This document shows, one piece after another, positions 34,274 to 43,487 of a stretch of DNA of 64,000 nt (position 1 is its first letter; every line of letters begins with the position of its first letter). The notes below the pieces were generated by a model that worked only from the letters and a program-made list of their open reading frames with translations, was not told where the DNA came from and did not search any database. The DNA lies in contig NZ_JACIDT010000009.1 in NCBI RefSeq assembly GCF_014196495.1, positions 1 through 64,000 of the forward strand, read 5' to 3'. The position numbers were made by a program, and so were the translations under genes. The DNA is from Sphingobium jiangsuense (GTDB taxonomy: Bacteria > Pseudomonadota > Alphaproteobacteria > Sphingomonadales > Sphingomonadaceae).

Positions 34274-35850
34274 CGGAAGCACCGGAAATCGAGGCGATGG
34301 GCGTCTGGCCGGATACCATCCCGCACGCGGCGCAGGCGGCGGCGCGACGCTGGCCCGATGAAACCGGCCTGATCGAGGGCGACCGGCGCTGGACCTTCGC
34401 GCAAATCTGGGACGATGCGCGTGCGTCGGCCTCGGCCTTCCTCGCGTCGGGCATCGGCCGGGGCGATCGCGTCGCCATCTGGGCGCCCAACAGCCGCGAA
34501 TGGATATTGGCGGCGCTGGGCGCGCAGAGCGTGGGCGCGGCGATCGTCCCGCTCAACACCCGGTTCAAGGGGCAGGAAGCCGCCGACATAGTGCGCCGAT
34601 CGCGGGCGAAGATCGTCTTTGCGCCGCGCACCTTCCTCGACACCGACTATCGCGCGCTGATCGCGGGCGAGGACCTGCCCGATCTGGCGGAGTTCCTGTT
34701 CCTCGACAGCGACTGGGACAGCTTCGTCGCGCGCGGCCGGGGCAAGGACGACCCGGCGGTGGAAGCGGCGCTGGCGCGGCTTTCCGGCGAGGATATCTGC
34801 GATATCATCTTCACCTCCGGCACCACCGGGCGGCCCAAGGGCGTGTTGACCGCGCACGCCCAAGCGGTGCAGATCTTCGGCGACTGGGCGGTGCGCGTCG
34901 ATCTGCGCGAGGGCGACCGCTATCTGATCGTCAACCCCTTCTTCCACACCTTCGGCTACAAGGCGGGCTGGGCGGTGTGCTTCACGCGCGGCGCGACCAT
35001 CGTGCCGATGGCGATGTTCGACGTCGCCGAAACCGTGCGGCAGATCGAGGTCAACCGCATCAGCTTCCTGCCGGGGCCGCCGACCATCTACCAGTCGCTG
35101 TTGCAGGAGCTGGCGGGCGACAAGCCGCGCGACTTCTCCTCGCTGCGCGTCGCGGTGACGGGCGCGGCGCCGGTCGCCCCGACGCTGGTCGAGCGGATGC
35201 GCAGGGAGCTGGGCATGTCCAACATCGTCAACGGCTACGGCATGACCGAATGCGGCGCAATCAGCATGACGCGGCAGGGCGACGACGCGGAAACCGTCGC
35301 GCACAGCTGCGGCTATCCGCTGCCCGGCATCGAGGCGCGCTGCGTCGACGAGCAGGGCAACGACCTGCCCCCCGGCGAAACGGGCGAGATCTGGATACGC
35401 GGCCCGGCGGTGATGAAGGGCTATCTCGACGATCCGCAGGCGACGGCCGAGGCGATCGACGCCGAGGGCTGGCTCCACACCGGCGATGTCGGCACCATCG
35501 ACGCGCGCGGCTATCTGGCGCTGACCGACCGCAAGAAGGACATGTATATCTCCGGCGGCTTCAACTGCTATCCCGCCGAGATCGAGAAGCTGCTGGCCGC
35601 CCATCCGGCGATCGAGATGGCCGGGGTGATCGGCATCGCCGACGAGCGGCTGGGCGAGGTGGGCAAGGCGTTCGTCGTGCTGCGCCCCGGCATGCAGGCG
35701 GAGGAAGCCGATATCATCCGCTGGGCGCGGGCCAACATGGCCAATTACAAGGTGCCCCGCCGCGTCGCCATCCTGCCCGCGCTTCCGCGTAACGCAGCGG
35801 GCAAAATTCTACGCACTGCGCTGCGCGAGCTTGAGGAGAAAACGGCCTGA
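34270..35850 (+). CDS. fadD3: HIP-CoA ligase FadD3-like, AMP-dependent acyl-CoA synthetase
   Basis: 526-aa ANL-superfamily ligase. The P-loop F-T-S-G-T-T-G-R-P-K-G is near residues 180-190, G-Y-G-M-T-E is the A5 motif, T-G-D-V carries the ribose-binding Asp, D-R-K-K-D-M-Y-I-S-G-G is the hinge, and the C-terminal catalytic Lys lies in N-A-A-G-K-I. FadD3 activates HIP released by TesD, the entry step for all later genes of this operon. It is the last of the 19 genes. A general fatty-acid or aromatic ligase is the alternative. Confidence 0.86.
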   Translation: MTEAPEIEAMGVWPDTIPHAAQAAARRWPDETGLIEGDRRWTFAQIWDDARASASAFLASGIGRGDRVAIWAPNSREWILAALGAQSVGAAIVPLNTRFKGQEAADIVRRSRAKIVFAPRTFLDTDYRALIAGEDLPDLAEFLFLDSDWDSFVARGRGKDDPAVEAALARLSGEDICDIIFTSGTTGRPKGVLTAHAQAVQIFGDWAVRVDLREGDRYLIVNPFFHTFGYKAGWAVCFTRGATIVPMAMFDVAETVRQIEVNRISFLPGPPTIYQSLLQELAGDKPRDFSSLRVAVTGAAPVAPTLVERMRRELGMSNIVNGYGMTECGAISMTRQGDDAETVAHSCGYPLPGIEARCVDEQGNDLPPGETGEIWIRGPAVMKGYLDDPQATAEAIDAEGWLHTGDVGTIDARGYLALTDRKKDMYISGGFNCYPAEIEKLLAAHPAIEMAGVIGIADERLGEVGKAFVVLRPGMQAEEADIIRWARANMANYKVPRRVAILPALPRNAAGKILRTALRELEEKTA

Positions 35851-36046
35851 TCCGGCCGCACGGCGCTGGTGGGCGATGAGACAATCGCGAATCATATTCC
35901 GTCACATACTCCGCAAATAAACATGATATTGGACTTTTTACCCCTTTTTTTCGTACCCATTCCCTGTTACCTAGTCCAAATGGATTATGACGCGCACGCA
36001 AGACTGTCCTAGAGTTTCGGCAACAACGGAAACGCGGGGAGAGACG
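35851..36046. promoter_or_regulatory. AT-rich promoter region before the SDR/TonB unit
   Basis: The 196-bp gap after fadD3 contains CGCAAATAAACATGAT (35912-35927), matching 685-700 in the kshA promoter region. It also has CCTAGTCCAAATGGA (35970-35984), which resembles CCTAGTCCATTTGAA on the minus strand at 51627-51641 upstream of the BVMO-like gene. It probably drives the unit from 36047. Confidence 0.45.
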
Positions 36047-36103
36047 ATGAATTCCTCCATCATCCACGAAACGCGCAGCGCCGGGCGGGCGGCGGCGCGA
36101 TGA
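36047..36103 (+). CDS. Possible 18-aa leader peptide
   Basis: ATG 36047 follows GGGGAGAG at good spacing and opens an 18-codon frame whose stop overlaps the SDR start in ATGA. The peptide is Arg/Ala-rich at the end and has no recognisable family. The ribosome site and overlap suggest it is translated and couples to the SDR, which has no Shine-Dalgarno of its own. Alternatively it is a residue of gene decay. Confidence 0.4.
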   Translation: MNSSIIHETRSAGRAAAR

Positions 36104-36879
36104 GCGGCGGGCAGTTCGACGGCAAGGTGGCGCTGGTCACCGGCGGCGGGTCGGGCATCGGCCGCGCCGCGTGCCAGCGCCTCGCGATGGAAGGCGCGCG
36201 GGTCGTCGTCGCCGATATCGACGCGGCGGGCGCGGAACGCACCGCCGGGCTGGTCGCCCAGGCAGGCGGCGAAGCGGTCGCGGTCAGGGCCGACATCGCG
36301 CGGGAGGACGACAACCGGGCGATGTTCGATCTGGCCGAGCAGCGCTTCGGCGGGCTCGACGCCGCCTTTCTCAACGCCGGTATTTTGCAGCCCTATGGGC
36401 CGCTGGAAACGGTGACGACAGAGATGTTCGACCGGCTGATCGCGGTCAACCTGCGCGGCACCTTTCTCGGCGTGCAGCAGGCGCGCGCACGGCTGCGCCC
36501 CGGCGGGGCCTGCGTCGTCACCGCCTCGGCGGCGGGGATCATCGGCTTTGCCGAGGCGGCGGCCTATGCGGTGTCCAAGCACGGGCTGGTCGGGCTGGTC
36601 CGCTCCGCCGCGGCGGCCTTCGCGGCGCGGGGCGCGCGGATCAACGCGATCTGTCCCGGCATGGTGCTGACCGCCATGACCGGCAATGCCGGGATCGAGA
36701 CGATCGACGACCCCGACCGGCTGGACGACCCCGCCTATCGCGGGGCGCTGACCGCGCAACAGATCGCGGAGGTCGCGCTGTTCCTGCTCAGCCGCCGCGC
36801 GGCCGGGCTCAACGGACAGGTGCAGGCGGTCGACGCAGCCCTGCTTTCCGCCTTCCCGCCGATCGACGGGCTGGGCTGA
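36100..36879 (+). CDS. SDR family oxidoreductase
   Basis: 259-aa classical SDR: T-G-G-G-S-G-I-G-R-A-A near residue 14, L-N-A-G-I (Asn before it replaced by Leu), T-A-S-A-A serine strand, Y-A-V-S-K-H and I-C-P-G. The C-terminal V-D-A-A-L replaces V-D-G-G. The start overlaps the short leader frame in ATGA. A 145-nt GC-rich gap separates it from the TonB receptor. Substrate unknown. Confidence 0.78.
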   Translation: MSGGQFDGKVALVTGGGSGIGRAACQRLAMEGARVVVADIDAAGAERTAGLVAQAGGEAVAVRADIAREDDNRAMFDLAEQRFGGLDAAFLNAGILQPYGPLETVTTEMFDRLIAVNLRGTFLGVQQARARLRPGGACVVTASAAGIIGFAEAAAYAVSKHGLVGLVRSAAAAFAARGARINAICPGMVLTAMTGNAGIETIDDPDRLDDPAYRGALTAQQIAEVALFLLSRRAAGLNGQVQAVDAALLSAFPPIDGLG

Positions 36880-37024
36880 GACCGGGGCGCGACAGGGCGG
36901 CAGGCAGTCTCCCCGGCTGCCGCCGCACGGCAAAGGGGATCGGGGAAGAAAGGCGGCGGGCGCCCCACCGGGCCGGCCGTCCGCCGATGGAAGACCAGAA
37001 TAAGGAAAGGATCTGGGAGTGAGC

Positions 37025-39340
37025 ATGAAACTACGCTATTTTCTGCTGGGCGGCGCCGCCCTCATCTTCGCCGCGCGGCCCGCGCTGGCGCAGACGGCCG
37101 ATGCGGAGGAAGGCAGCCAGGGCATCGCCGATATCGTCGTGACGGCGCAGAAGCGCGCGGAAAACCTGCAATCCACGCCGATCGCCGTGACCGCGCTCAA
37201 CGCGGAGATGATCCGCGACAAGGGGATTTCGTCGGCCGCCGACCTCACTGCCGTCGCGCCGAGCCTGTCGGTCACCACCTCGCCCGCCTCCTCCACCAAC
37301 ATGCAGCTGTTCATTCGCGGCATCGGCGATATCGACCCGATCCTGACCGCGGACAGCCCGGTCGGCCTCTATGTCGACGGCATCATCCTGGGCCGCGCGG
37401 CGGGCAGCGCGTTCGACATTCTCGATCTGGAGCGGATCGAAGTGCTGCGCGGGCCGCAGGGCACGCTCTACGGCCGCAACACCATCGGCGGCGCGGTCAA
37501 CCTCATCACCGCCAAACCCGCCGAGGACTTCCACGCCACTCTGGACGGCTCGGCCGGGAACTACGGCTATTACAATCTCAAGGCCTCGGTCGATACCGGC
37601 AACATCGCCAATACCGGCCTGAAGGCGCGGATGACCTATCTGCACCGGCAGCGCAACGGCTATGTCGACGATGTGAACGCGCCCAGCCACCGCGACCCCG
37701 GCGCCTATGTGCTCGACGCCTTCCGGGGCGCGGTCAGCTTCGAAAGCGGCATCTTCAAGCTGGATTACGGCTTCGACCTGTCGCGGCGGGAAAGCTACGC
37801 CCCCGCCTTCCAGCTGACGGTCATCCGCCCCGATGTGCTGGAATATCTGCAGGCGTCCCCGGCGCTGGGCGGCAACGCGCCGGTCTATTCGCCCGAAAGG
37901 CTGGCTTCCATCGCCCTCAATCAAGGCAAGATGACCGACCGCGTGACCGGCCACACCGTCACGGCGGAGCTTGATCTGGGCGCGGCGACGCTGCGCTCGC
38001 TCACCGGTTTCCGGCGCTGGTCCAACCGCAACGCGCAGGACGATCTGGACGGCAATAGCGGCCTCGTCGGTTTCACCGTCAGCCCGGAAGTGCTGGCCCC
38101 GCCCTACACCTTCAACCCGCTGGGCGTGAACGAGCTCGACCTGTTCAGCACGCAGAACCGCCGTCGGCAGAACCAGTTCTCGCAGGAAGTCAACCTGCTC
38201 GGCAATATCGGCGACCGGTTCGAATATGTTCTGGGCGGCTATTATTTCAGGGAACATTCGAAGGAATATAATCCGCAGAATTTCCTGCTGATCCTGCCCT
38301 CGCCCGTGCCGATCCCGCTGACGCCCGACGTGACGGTGAACAGCTTCGGCGTGCAGCTTTCCTCGCTGACCGATTACGACCATTACAACAAATCGGCCGC
38401 CGCCTTCGCACAGGGCACGTTCGAGCTGACCGACACGCTGAGCGTGACCGGCGGCGTCCGCTACACCCACGACAAGAAGCATCTGGTCCAGCGCGCACCC
38501 TTCGTCCGCGACCTGCGGGCGAGCTATGAGAAGGTCAATTACGCGTTCAGCGTCGACTGGCAGGCCACGCCCTCGATGCTGCTCTATGCGCGCACCGCAT
38601 CGGGTTACAAGGCGGGCGGCTTCAATGCCCGGTCGGTCAATTCCGGCTTCAACCCGGAATCGCTGACCTCCTATGAGGCGGGGATCAAGTCCGACTGGCT
38701 CGATCGCAGGCTGCGGGTCAACCTGACCGGTTTCTACGCCACCCATTCGGACCTGCAATTGCAACAGCTTCAGGCGGGCAGCGGCGGCGCGTCCAGCGTC
38801 ACCGTCAACGCGGGCAAGGCGCGCTATTGGGGCATAGAGGCGGAACTGACGGCCAAGCCGGTCGAGCCGCTGACGCTCGGCGCCAATCTCGGCTACACCA
38901 ACCGCAAGTACAAGCAGTTCCTGATCCTCGACCCCGTCACCGATCAATATGTGGACGTGAAGGACAGCGCCCGCTTCATGATCGGCGCGACGACGACGAT
39001 CAGCGCCTATGCGCAGCTCGATATCGCGGATCTGGAGATCGGCCGCCTGTCGATCCGGGGCGATTACGACTATCGCACCAAGATCTACTATCATCCGACG
39101 ACGGTGGGCACGCCCTATAACGACCAGATCGCCGGCGCGCCGAGGTCGCTGGTCAACGGCAGGATTTCCCTGACCGACATCGACCTCAACGGCGCGAAGG
39201 CGGAGCTGGCCCTGTGGGGCAAGAACATCTTCGACAAGAAATACCGCCTGTTCGGCATCGACTTCGGCAGTCTCGGCTTCGCCGGGAACACCTATGGCGA
39301 GCCGGCGACCTACGGCGTCGATTTCCGCATCAAGCTTTGA
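37025..39340 (+). CDS. TonB-dependent outer-membrane receptor
   Basis: 771-aa receptor. Signal peptide ends A-L-A-Q (about residue 23); D-I-V-V-T-A-Q is TonB-box-like. The plug carries V-L-R-G-P-Q-G-T-L-Y-G-R-N-T; a long barrel ends with V-D-F-R-I-K-L. Of the sphingomonad TonB group common near catabolic genes. ATG 37025 is preferred over GTG 37019. Located after the SDR at 36100, so probably co-expressed with it. Ligand unknown; steroid suggested by context. Confidence 0.9.
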   Translation: MKLRYFLLGGAALIFAARPALAQTADAEEGSQGIADIVVTAQKRAENLQSTPIAVTALNAEMIRDKGISSAADLTAVAPSLSVTTSPASSTNMQLFIRGIGDIDPILTADSPVGLYVDGIILGRAAGSAFDILDLERIEVLRGPQGTLYGRNTIGGAVNLITAKPAEDFHATLDGSAGNYGYYNLKASVDTGNIANTGLKARMTYLHRQRNGYVDDVNAPSHRDPGAYVLDAFRGAVSFESGIFKLDYGFDLSRRESYAPAFQLTVIRPDVLEYLQASPALGGNAPVYSPERLASIALNQGKMTDRVTGHTVTAELDLGAATLRSLTGFRRWSNRNAQDDLDGNSGLVGFTVSPEVLAPPYTFNPLGVNELDLFSTQNRRRQNQFSQEVNLLGNIGDRFEYVLGGYYFREHSKEYNPQNFLLILPSPVPIPLTPDVTVNSFGVQLSSLTDYDHYNKSAAAFAQGTFELTDTLSVTGGVRYTHDKKHLVQRAPFVRDLRASYEKVNYAFSVDWQATPSMLLYARTASGYKAGGFNARSVNSGFNPESLTSYEAGIKSDWLDRRLRVNLTGFYATHSDLQLQQLQAGSGGASSVTVNAGKARYWGIEAELTAKPVEPLTLGANLGYTNRKYKQFLILDPVTDQYVDVKDSARFMIGATTTISAYAQLDIADLEIGRLSIRGDYDYRTKIYYHPTTVGTPYNDQIAGAPRSLVNGRISLTDIDLNGAKAELALWGKNIFDKKYRLFGIDFGSLGFAGNTYGEPATYGVDFRIKL

Positions 39341-39349
39341 AGCAGCAGG

Positions 39350-39371
39350 CCGCGCCCACGCCGGGGCGCGG
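39350..39371. terminator. Possible bidirectional terminator between convergent genes
   Basis: CCGCGCCC (39350-39357) pairs with GGGCGCGG (39364-39371) across a 6-nt loop in the 75-bp gap between the TonB receptor and the convergent TetR gene. No clear U-tract. Confidence 0.4.
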
Positions 39372-39415
39372 TCCATCCCTTTGCGGACGGGGCGCGCCTT
39401 GCGCGGCGGGGGCGG

Positions 39416-40051
39416 TCAGCGCGCTTCCTGCCCCACCGCCGCCCGCGCCAGAACGTGCATCATCGCGCGGAACCGCTCCAGCTCGTCGGGGTCGGCGGGG
39501 TCATAGGCGCGGGTCTGCCCCATCTGCCCGGCGTTGCAGACATAGAAGAGCGCGCCCGCCGCTATGCCGTTCAATATGTGCATCGCGGAAACGGGGCGGA
39601 ACTGCCCGGTGGAAACGCCTTCGGCGACGACCGCCTCGATATCGCGCAGCGCGGTTTCGGAAAAGCGCACCGGATTGTCGCCGCGCGGCCCCAGATCGGC
39701 GACCAGCCGCTGGATGATCCGCGCCGCCGTCGGCCGCTGGACGAGGAAGTCGAGCCAGGCGTCGAGCAGCGCCAGCAGGCGTTCGAGCGGATCGCCCGCC
39801 CCGGCCATGCGCTCCAGCACGAACTGGTGCATGGCGGCGAAGATGTCGGCCTCCACCTGATCGTATAATTGCTGCTTGGCCGCGAAATAATAGACGATCG
39901 ACGGGCGGCGTATGCCCACCAGTTGCGCCACGTCCTCCAGCCGCGCGGCCGCATAGCCGAGATCGGCGAAGATCCGCTCCGCCGCATCCAGAATAGCCTG
40001 ACGGGTCGCGTCCCCGCGCGGCTGCCGCGACACCTGCCTGTTCCCGCTCAA
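39416..40051 (-). CDS. TetR-family transcriptional regulator
   Basis: 211-aa TetR protein. The N-terminal HTH covers about residues 14-60 (T-R-Q-A-I-L-D-A-A-E-R-I-F, then V-A-Q-L-V-G-I-R-R-P-S-I-V-Y-Y-F) and is followed by an alpha-helical ligand domain. Start is TTG 40049-40051 behind GGAAGGAG; farther upstream codons give an unnatural N-terminus. It faces the TonB receptor at 40225 over a gap with a 7-6-7 inverted repeat, so it probably represses that unit and itself. Its ligand may be the imported compound. Confidence 0.85.
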   Translation of the reverse strand: MSGNRQVSRQPRGDATRQAILDAAERIFADLGYAAARLEDVAQLVGIRRPSIVYYFAAKQQLYDQVEADIFAAMHQFVLERMAGAGDPLERLLALLDAWLDFLVQRPTAARIIQRLVADLGPRGDNPVRFSETALRDIEAVVAEGVSTGQFRPVSAMHILNGIAAGALFYVCNAGQMGQTRAYDPADPDELERFRAMMHVLARAAVGQEAR

Positions 40052-40134
40052 AACCCCACGCTCCTTCCTCCGGCATCCCGGCCAGCCCCCCTTTTCCACC
40101 GGGGCCGCGAAAATGCAAATTCCCTGATTGCGTT

Positions 40135-40154
40135 TCTACCTACACGAAGGTAGA
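40135..40154. promoter_or_regulatory. Candidate TetR operator
   Basis: TCTACCT (40135-40141), 6-nt spacer, AGGTAGA (40148-40154): a perfect dyad between the divergent TetR and TonB genes. A degenerate second copy, TCTAACAAGAAGTAGA, lies at about 40158-40173. Size and location fit TetR autoregulation. Confidence 0.65.
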
Positions 40155-40224
40155 TTATCTAACAAGAAGTAGAAAATATGGGACGCAGATTCGGCATTGA
40201 AAGCCGATTATAGGGGAGGAATGC

Positions 40225-42387
40225 ATGATGAATCACATTTTTGCCTACGCAATTACTGGAATCCTGATGACCGGCACCGCGATGCCGGTTCTGGCCCAGA
40301 CCGCCGCCAATGAAGGCATAGCGGACATCGTCGTCACCGCGCAGAAGCGGGCGGAGTCGCTTCAGGACACGCCGATCTCCATCGCCGCGTTCAGCGCGCA
40401 GGATCTGGAGACCAAGGGGATAAGCGGCCTCACCGACCTGCGCGCCAATGTGCCCGCGCTGCAACTGACGCCCTTTCCCAACAATGCGGCGACGACGCAG
40501 ATCTTCATGCGCGGCGTCGGCCTGTCCGACGACCAGATCACCCAGGACGGCGGCGTCGCCGTCTATATGGACGGCGTCTATGTCGCGCGCAGCCAGGGGC
40601 TGGCGATGGAGGTCGCGGACCTGGAACGCATCGAGGTGCTGCGCGGGCCGCAGGGCACGCTCTACGGCCGCAACGCCACCGGCGGCGCGATCAACTTCAT
40701 CACCCGCAAGCCCGACACCGGCGCCTTCGGCTTCAAGGGACAGGCGACGTTCGGCAATTACGCCAACCGCCGCTTCAAGGGCGCGGTGAACATCCCGCTG
40801 GGCGACACCTTCGCCGCGCGCCTCTCCTATGTGAACCAGCAGCAGCACGGCTTCATCCGCAACGCCGGAACGGGCGTCAGCCGCTGGGGCGACAAGGACC
40901 GGCAGGCGATGCGCGCTGATGTGCTGTGGCAGCCCTCGGCCGATTTCAGCCTGCGCTACAGCTATGACCGCACCGATATCGGCGATACGCCCGCCTATGT
41001 CGCGCTGTCGCCGCTCTTCCCCGGCAAGGCGGAGCGGCCCCGCGCGGGCAGCGCCTTCGTGCGCGACCTGCTGCGCAACGACATAGTGTCGCAGGGCCAT
41101 GGCCTGATCGCGGAATGGAACGCGTCGGACGCGCTGACCGTCCGTTCCATCACCGGCTATCGCAAGCTCGACAATTTCCAGAACCAGGATTATCTCGCCG
41201 GCGCGAACGGTCCCGATCCGTTGCAAAAGAACAGCAGCCGGGCGAAGCAGGACCAGTGGAGCCAGGAGCTGCAACTGGTCGGCGACCTGCTGGACGGCGG
41301 GCTGAAATATGTCGCGGGCTTCTATTATTTCAAGGAAGACGGCAGCAACGTCAGCAACAGCTACAGCCCGCCGACGCTGACGCGCACCTTCAACACCGCG
41401 ACGATCGGCAACCGGTCCTATGCGCTGTTCGGGCAGGCCACCTTCACGCCCGACTGGCTGGATCGACGCCTGCACCTGACCGTCGGCCTGCGGCAGAGCT
41501 GGGACAAGCGCGAGGCGACGCTGTCGCGGCAGACGCAGGTGAACGGCGGCCCGATCACCGACGTGCCGGGCGGCATCGGCGACGGCAGCCGCAAGTTCAA
41601 GGATTTCAGCCCCAGCTTCGTGCTCGCCTTCGACGCAGCGCCGGGCATCAACCTCTACGCCAAGGCGGTCAAGGGCTACAAGAGCGGCGGCTACAACATC
41701 CGCGCCAGTTCCATCCCCCGCTTCAACCAGGGCTTCGGCCCGGAAACGCTCTGGTCCTACGAGGCCGGGCTGAAGAGCCAGTGGCTCGACAACCGGCTGC
41801 GCTTCAACGCGGCGGCGTTCCTTTCCAAATATGACGACATCCAGGTGAATGTGCAGTCGGACCCGAACAACATCCGCATCACCGACGTGCTCAATGCGGG
41901 CAAGGCCACGGTGAAGGGCGTGGAGATGGACCTGACGCTGGCGCCGGTGCGCGAACTGCGCCTGACCGCCAATTACAGCTATCTGAAGCCGCGCTATGAC
42001 GAGATACGCGACGTCAACGGCACCGATATTTCCGCCAATTACCGCTTCACCAACGCGCCCGCGCACACGCTGGCGCTCGACCTGACCTACGACCTGCCGC
42101 CCATGCCGGTCGGCACGCTGACCGCCAATATCAATTATACGGCGCAGAGCGACAAATATACCAACTCCACGGTCAGCAGCGGCCGCTATATCATCGCCGA
42201 CTATGGCCTGCTCAACGCGCGGCTGACGCTGGCCGACATTCCGGGCGTGAAGGGCGTGCGGCTGTCGCTGTGGGGGCGCAACCTGACCGACAAGGAATAT
42301 TATCTGATGCAGTTCAACATAGGCCGCCCCGGCGCCATCTTCGGCGAGCCGCGCACCTATGGCGTCGACCTAAACGTCGAATTCTGA
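40225..42387 (+). CDS. TonB-dependent outer-membrane receptor
   Basis: 720-aa receptor with signal peptide ending V-L-A-Q (about residue 25), D-I-V-V-T-A-Q TonB-box-like stretch, plug motif V-L-R-G-P-Q-G-T-L-Y-G-R-N-A, and a barrel ending G-V-D-L-N-V-E-F. GGGGAGGAATGC precedes ATG 40225. First gene of a four-gene unit with an exported phosphoesterase 14 nt downstream, and under the TetR candidate operator. The downstream phosphatases hint that the imported substrate may be phosphorylated. Confidence 0.9.
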   Translation: MMNHIFAYAITGILMTGTAMPVLAQTAANEGIADIVVTAQKRAESLQDTPISIAAFSAQDLETKGISGLTDLRANVPALQLTPFPNNAATTQIFMRGVGLSDDQITQDGGVAVYMDGVYVARSQGLAMEVADLERIEVLRGPQGTLYGRNATGGAINFITRKPDTGAFGFKGQATFGNYANRRFKGAVNIPLGDTFAARLSYVNQQQHGFIRNAGTGVSRWGDKDRQAMRADVLWQPSADFSLRYSYDRTDIGDTPAYVALSPLFPGKAERPRAGSAFVRDLLRNDIVSQGHGLIAEWNASDALTVRSITGYRKLDNFQNQDYLAGANGPDPLQKNSSRAKQDQWSQELQLVGDLLDGGLKYVAGFYYFKEDGSNVSNSYSPPTLTRTFNTATIGNRSYALFGQATFTPDWLDRRLHLTVGLRQSWDKREATLSRQTQVNGGPITDVPGGIGDGSRKFKDFSPSFVLAFDAAPGINLYAKAVKGYKSGGYNIRASSIPRFNQGFGPETLWSYEAGLKSQWLDNRLRFNAAAFLSKYDDIQVNVQSDPNNIRITDVLNAGKATVKGVEMDLTLAPVRELRLTANYSYLKPRYDEIRDVNGTDISANYRFTNAPAHTLALDLTYDLPPMPVGTLTANINYTAQSDKYTNSTVSSGRYIIADYGLLNARLTLADIPGVKGVRLSLWGRNLTDKEYYLMQFNIGRPGAIFGEPRTYGVDLNVEF

Positions 42388-42401
42388 AAGGGGAGCGTCC
42401 G

Positions 42402-43454
42402 ATGAAAAGCGCATTCACCCTGTTCGCCGCCACCGCCGCCCTCGCCCTTTCGGGGGCGGCGGCCACGGCCGGGGATTACCGCCCCGGCGGCGGCACCGGG
42501 CCCGTCGCGCGTACGCAAGTCCCGTTCGACAAGGCCGGTTTCAACAAGGACAGGCGGCCCTTCCACTTCGTCGTCATCGGCGACCGCACCGGCCAGCACC
42601 GGCCCGGCGTGTTCGAACGGGCGCTGATGCAGGTGGACGGGCTGCGCCCCGATTTCGTCATCAACATCGGCGACCTGATCGAGGGCAACAGCGAGGACCG
42701 CGCCCGGCTCGACGCGGAATGGAAGGAAGTGACCACCGCGACGGAAAAGCTGAGCGTTCCCTTCTTCTACGTGCCCGGCAATCACGACCTGACCAATACC
42801 GTGCAACTGGAGGAGTGGCGCAAGCGGCTGGGCGCGGACTATTACAGATTCACCTATCGCGACGTGCTGTTCCTCGTGCTCAACACCGAGGACCCGCCGC
42901 AGCCGCTGATCGCGCGCAAGAAGCTGCTGGACGAATATGGCCCGCAGGCGATGGGCGCGGTGCTGCGGGCGTTGCAGGGCGACCCCGCCGCCGCCGAGGC
43001 GCTGTTCGCCCGCGATCCCCGGCTGGGCGAGCTGGCCGCGAAGCTGCGCGCGTCGGAACAGGTGGCGATCAGCGCCGATCAGGTGCGGATGGTGCGCGAG
43101 GCGCTGCGCCGCAACGCCCGCGCCCGCTGGACCTTCGTGTTGATGCACCGCCCCGCGTGGAAGGTGGACTCGCCCGCCTTCCGGGAGATCGAGGCGATGC
43201 TGAAGGGCCGCGACTATACGGTGCTCGCCGGCCATTTCCACAAATATGAATATCGCCAGCGCAACGGGCAGGACTATATCCAGCTCGGCGTGACCGGCGG
43301 CATGCCCGGCGGCGCGCCGGACGATCCGGCAGTGGTCGACCATGTGATGTGGGTCGCCATGCCCGATGGCCCGCCGCGCATCACCAACATCCGCCTCGAC
43401 GGCTTCTTCCCCCGGCAGGGGCCGGCCTCCACGGCAGCGGCGGGCGACCGCTGA
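42402..43454 (+). CDS. Exported calcineurin-like metallophosphoesterase
   Basis: 350-aa protein with a Sec signal peptide (cleavage near A-A-A-T-A-G, residue 23) and the metallophosphoesterase set: I-G-D-R, N-I-G-D-L, P-G-N-H-D, a later M-H-R-P and A-G-H-F-H. It should lie in the periplasm and hydrolyse a phosphomonoester or diester. AAGGGGAGCG precedes ATG 42402. Sits between a TonB receptor and an SDR, with a second phosphatase-family lipoprotein two genes on. Confidence 0.83.
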   Translation: MKSAFTLFAATAALALSGAAATAGDYRPGGGTGPVARTQVPFDKAGFNKDRRPFHFVVIGDRTGQHRPGVFERALMQVDGLRPDFVINIGDLIEGNSEDRARLDAEWKEVTTATEKLSVPFFYVPGNHDLTNTVQLEEWRKRLGADYYRFTYRDVLFLVLNTEDPPQPLIARKKLLDEYGPQAMGAVLRALQGDPAAAEALFARDPRLGELAAKLRASEQVAISADQVRMVREALRRNARARWTFVLMHRPAWKVDSPAFREIEAMLKGRDYTVLAGHFHKYEYRQRNGQDYIQLGVTGGMPGGAPDDPAVVDHVMWVAMPDGPPRITNIRLDGFFPRQGPASTAAAGDR

Positions 43455-43487
43455 GCCCACTCTTCCGCTCGACAGAAAGGATTTCGC

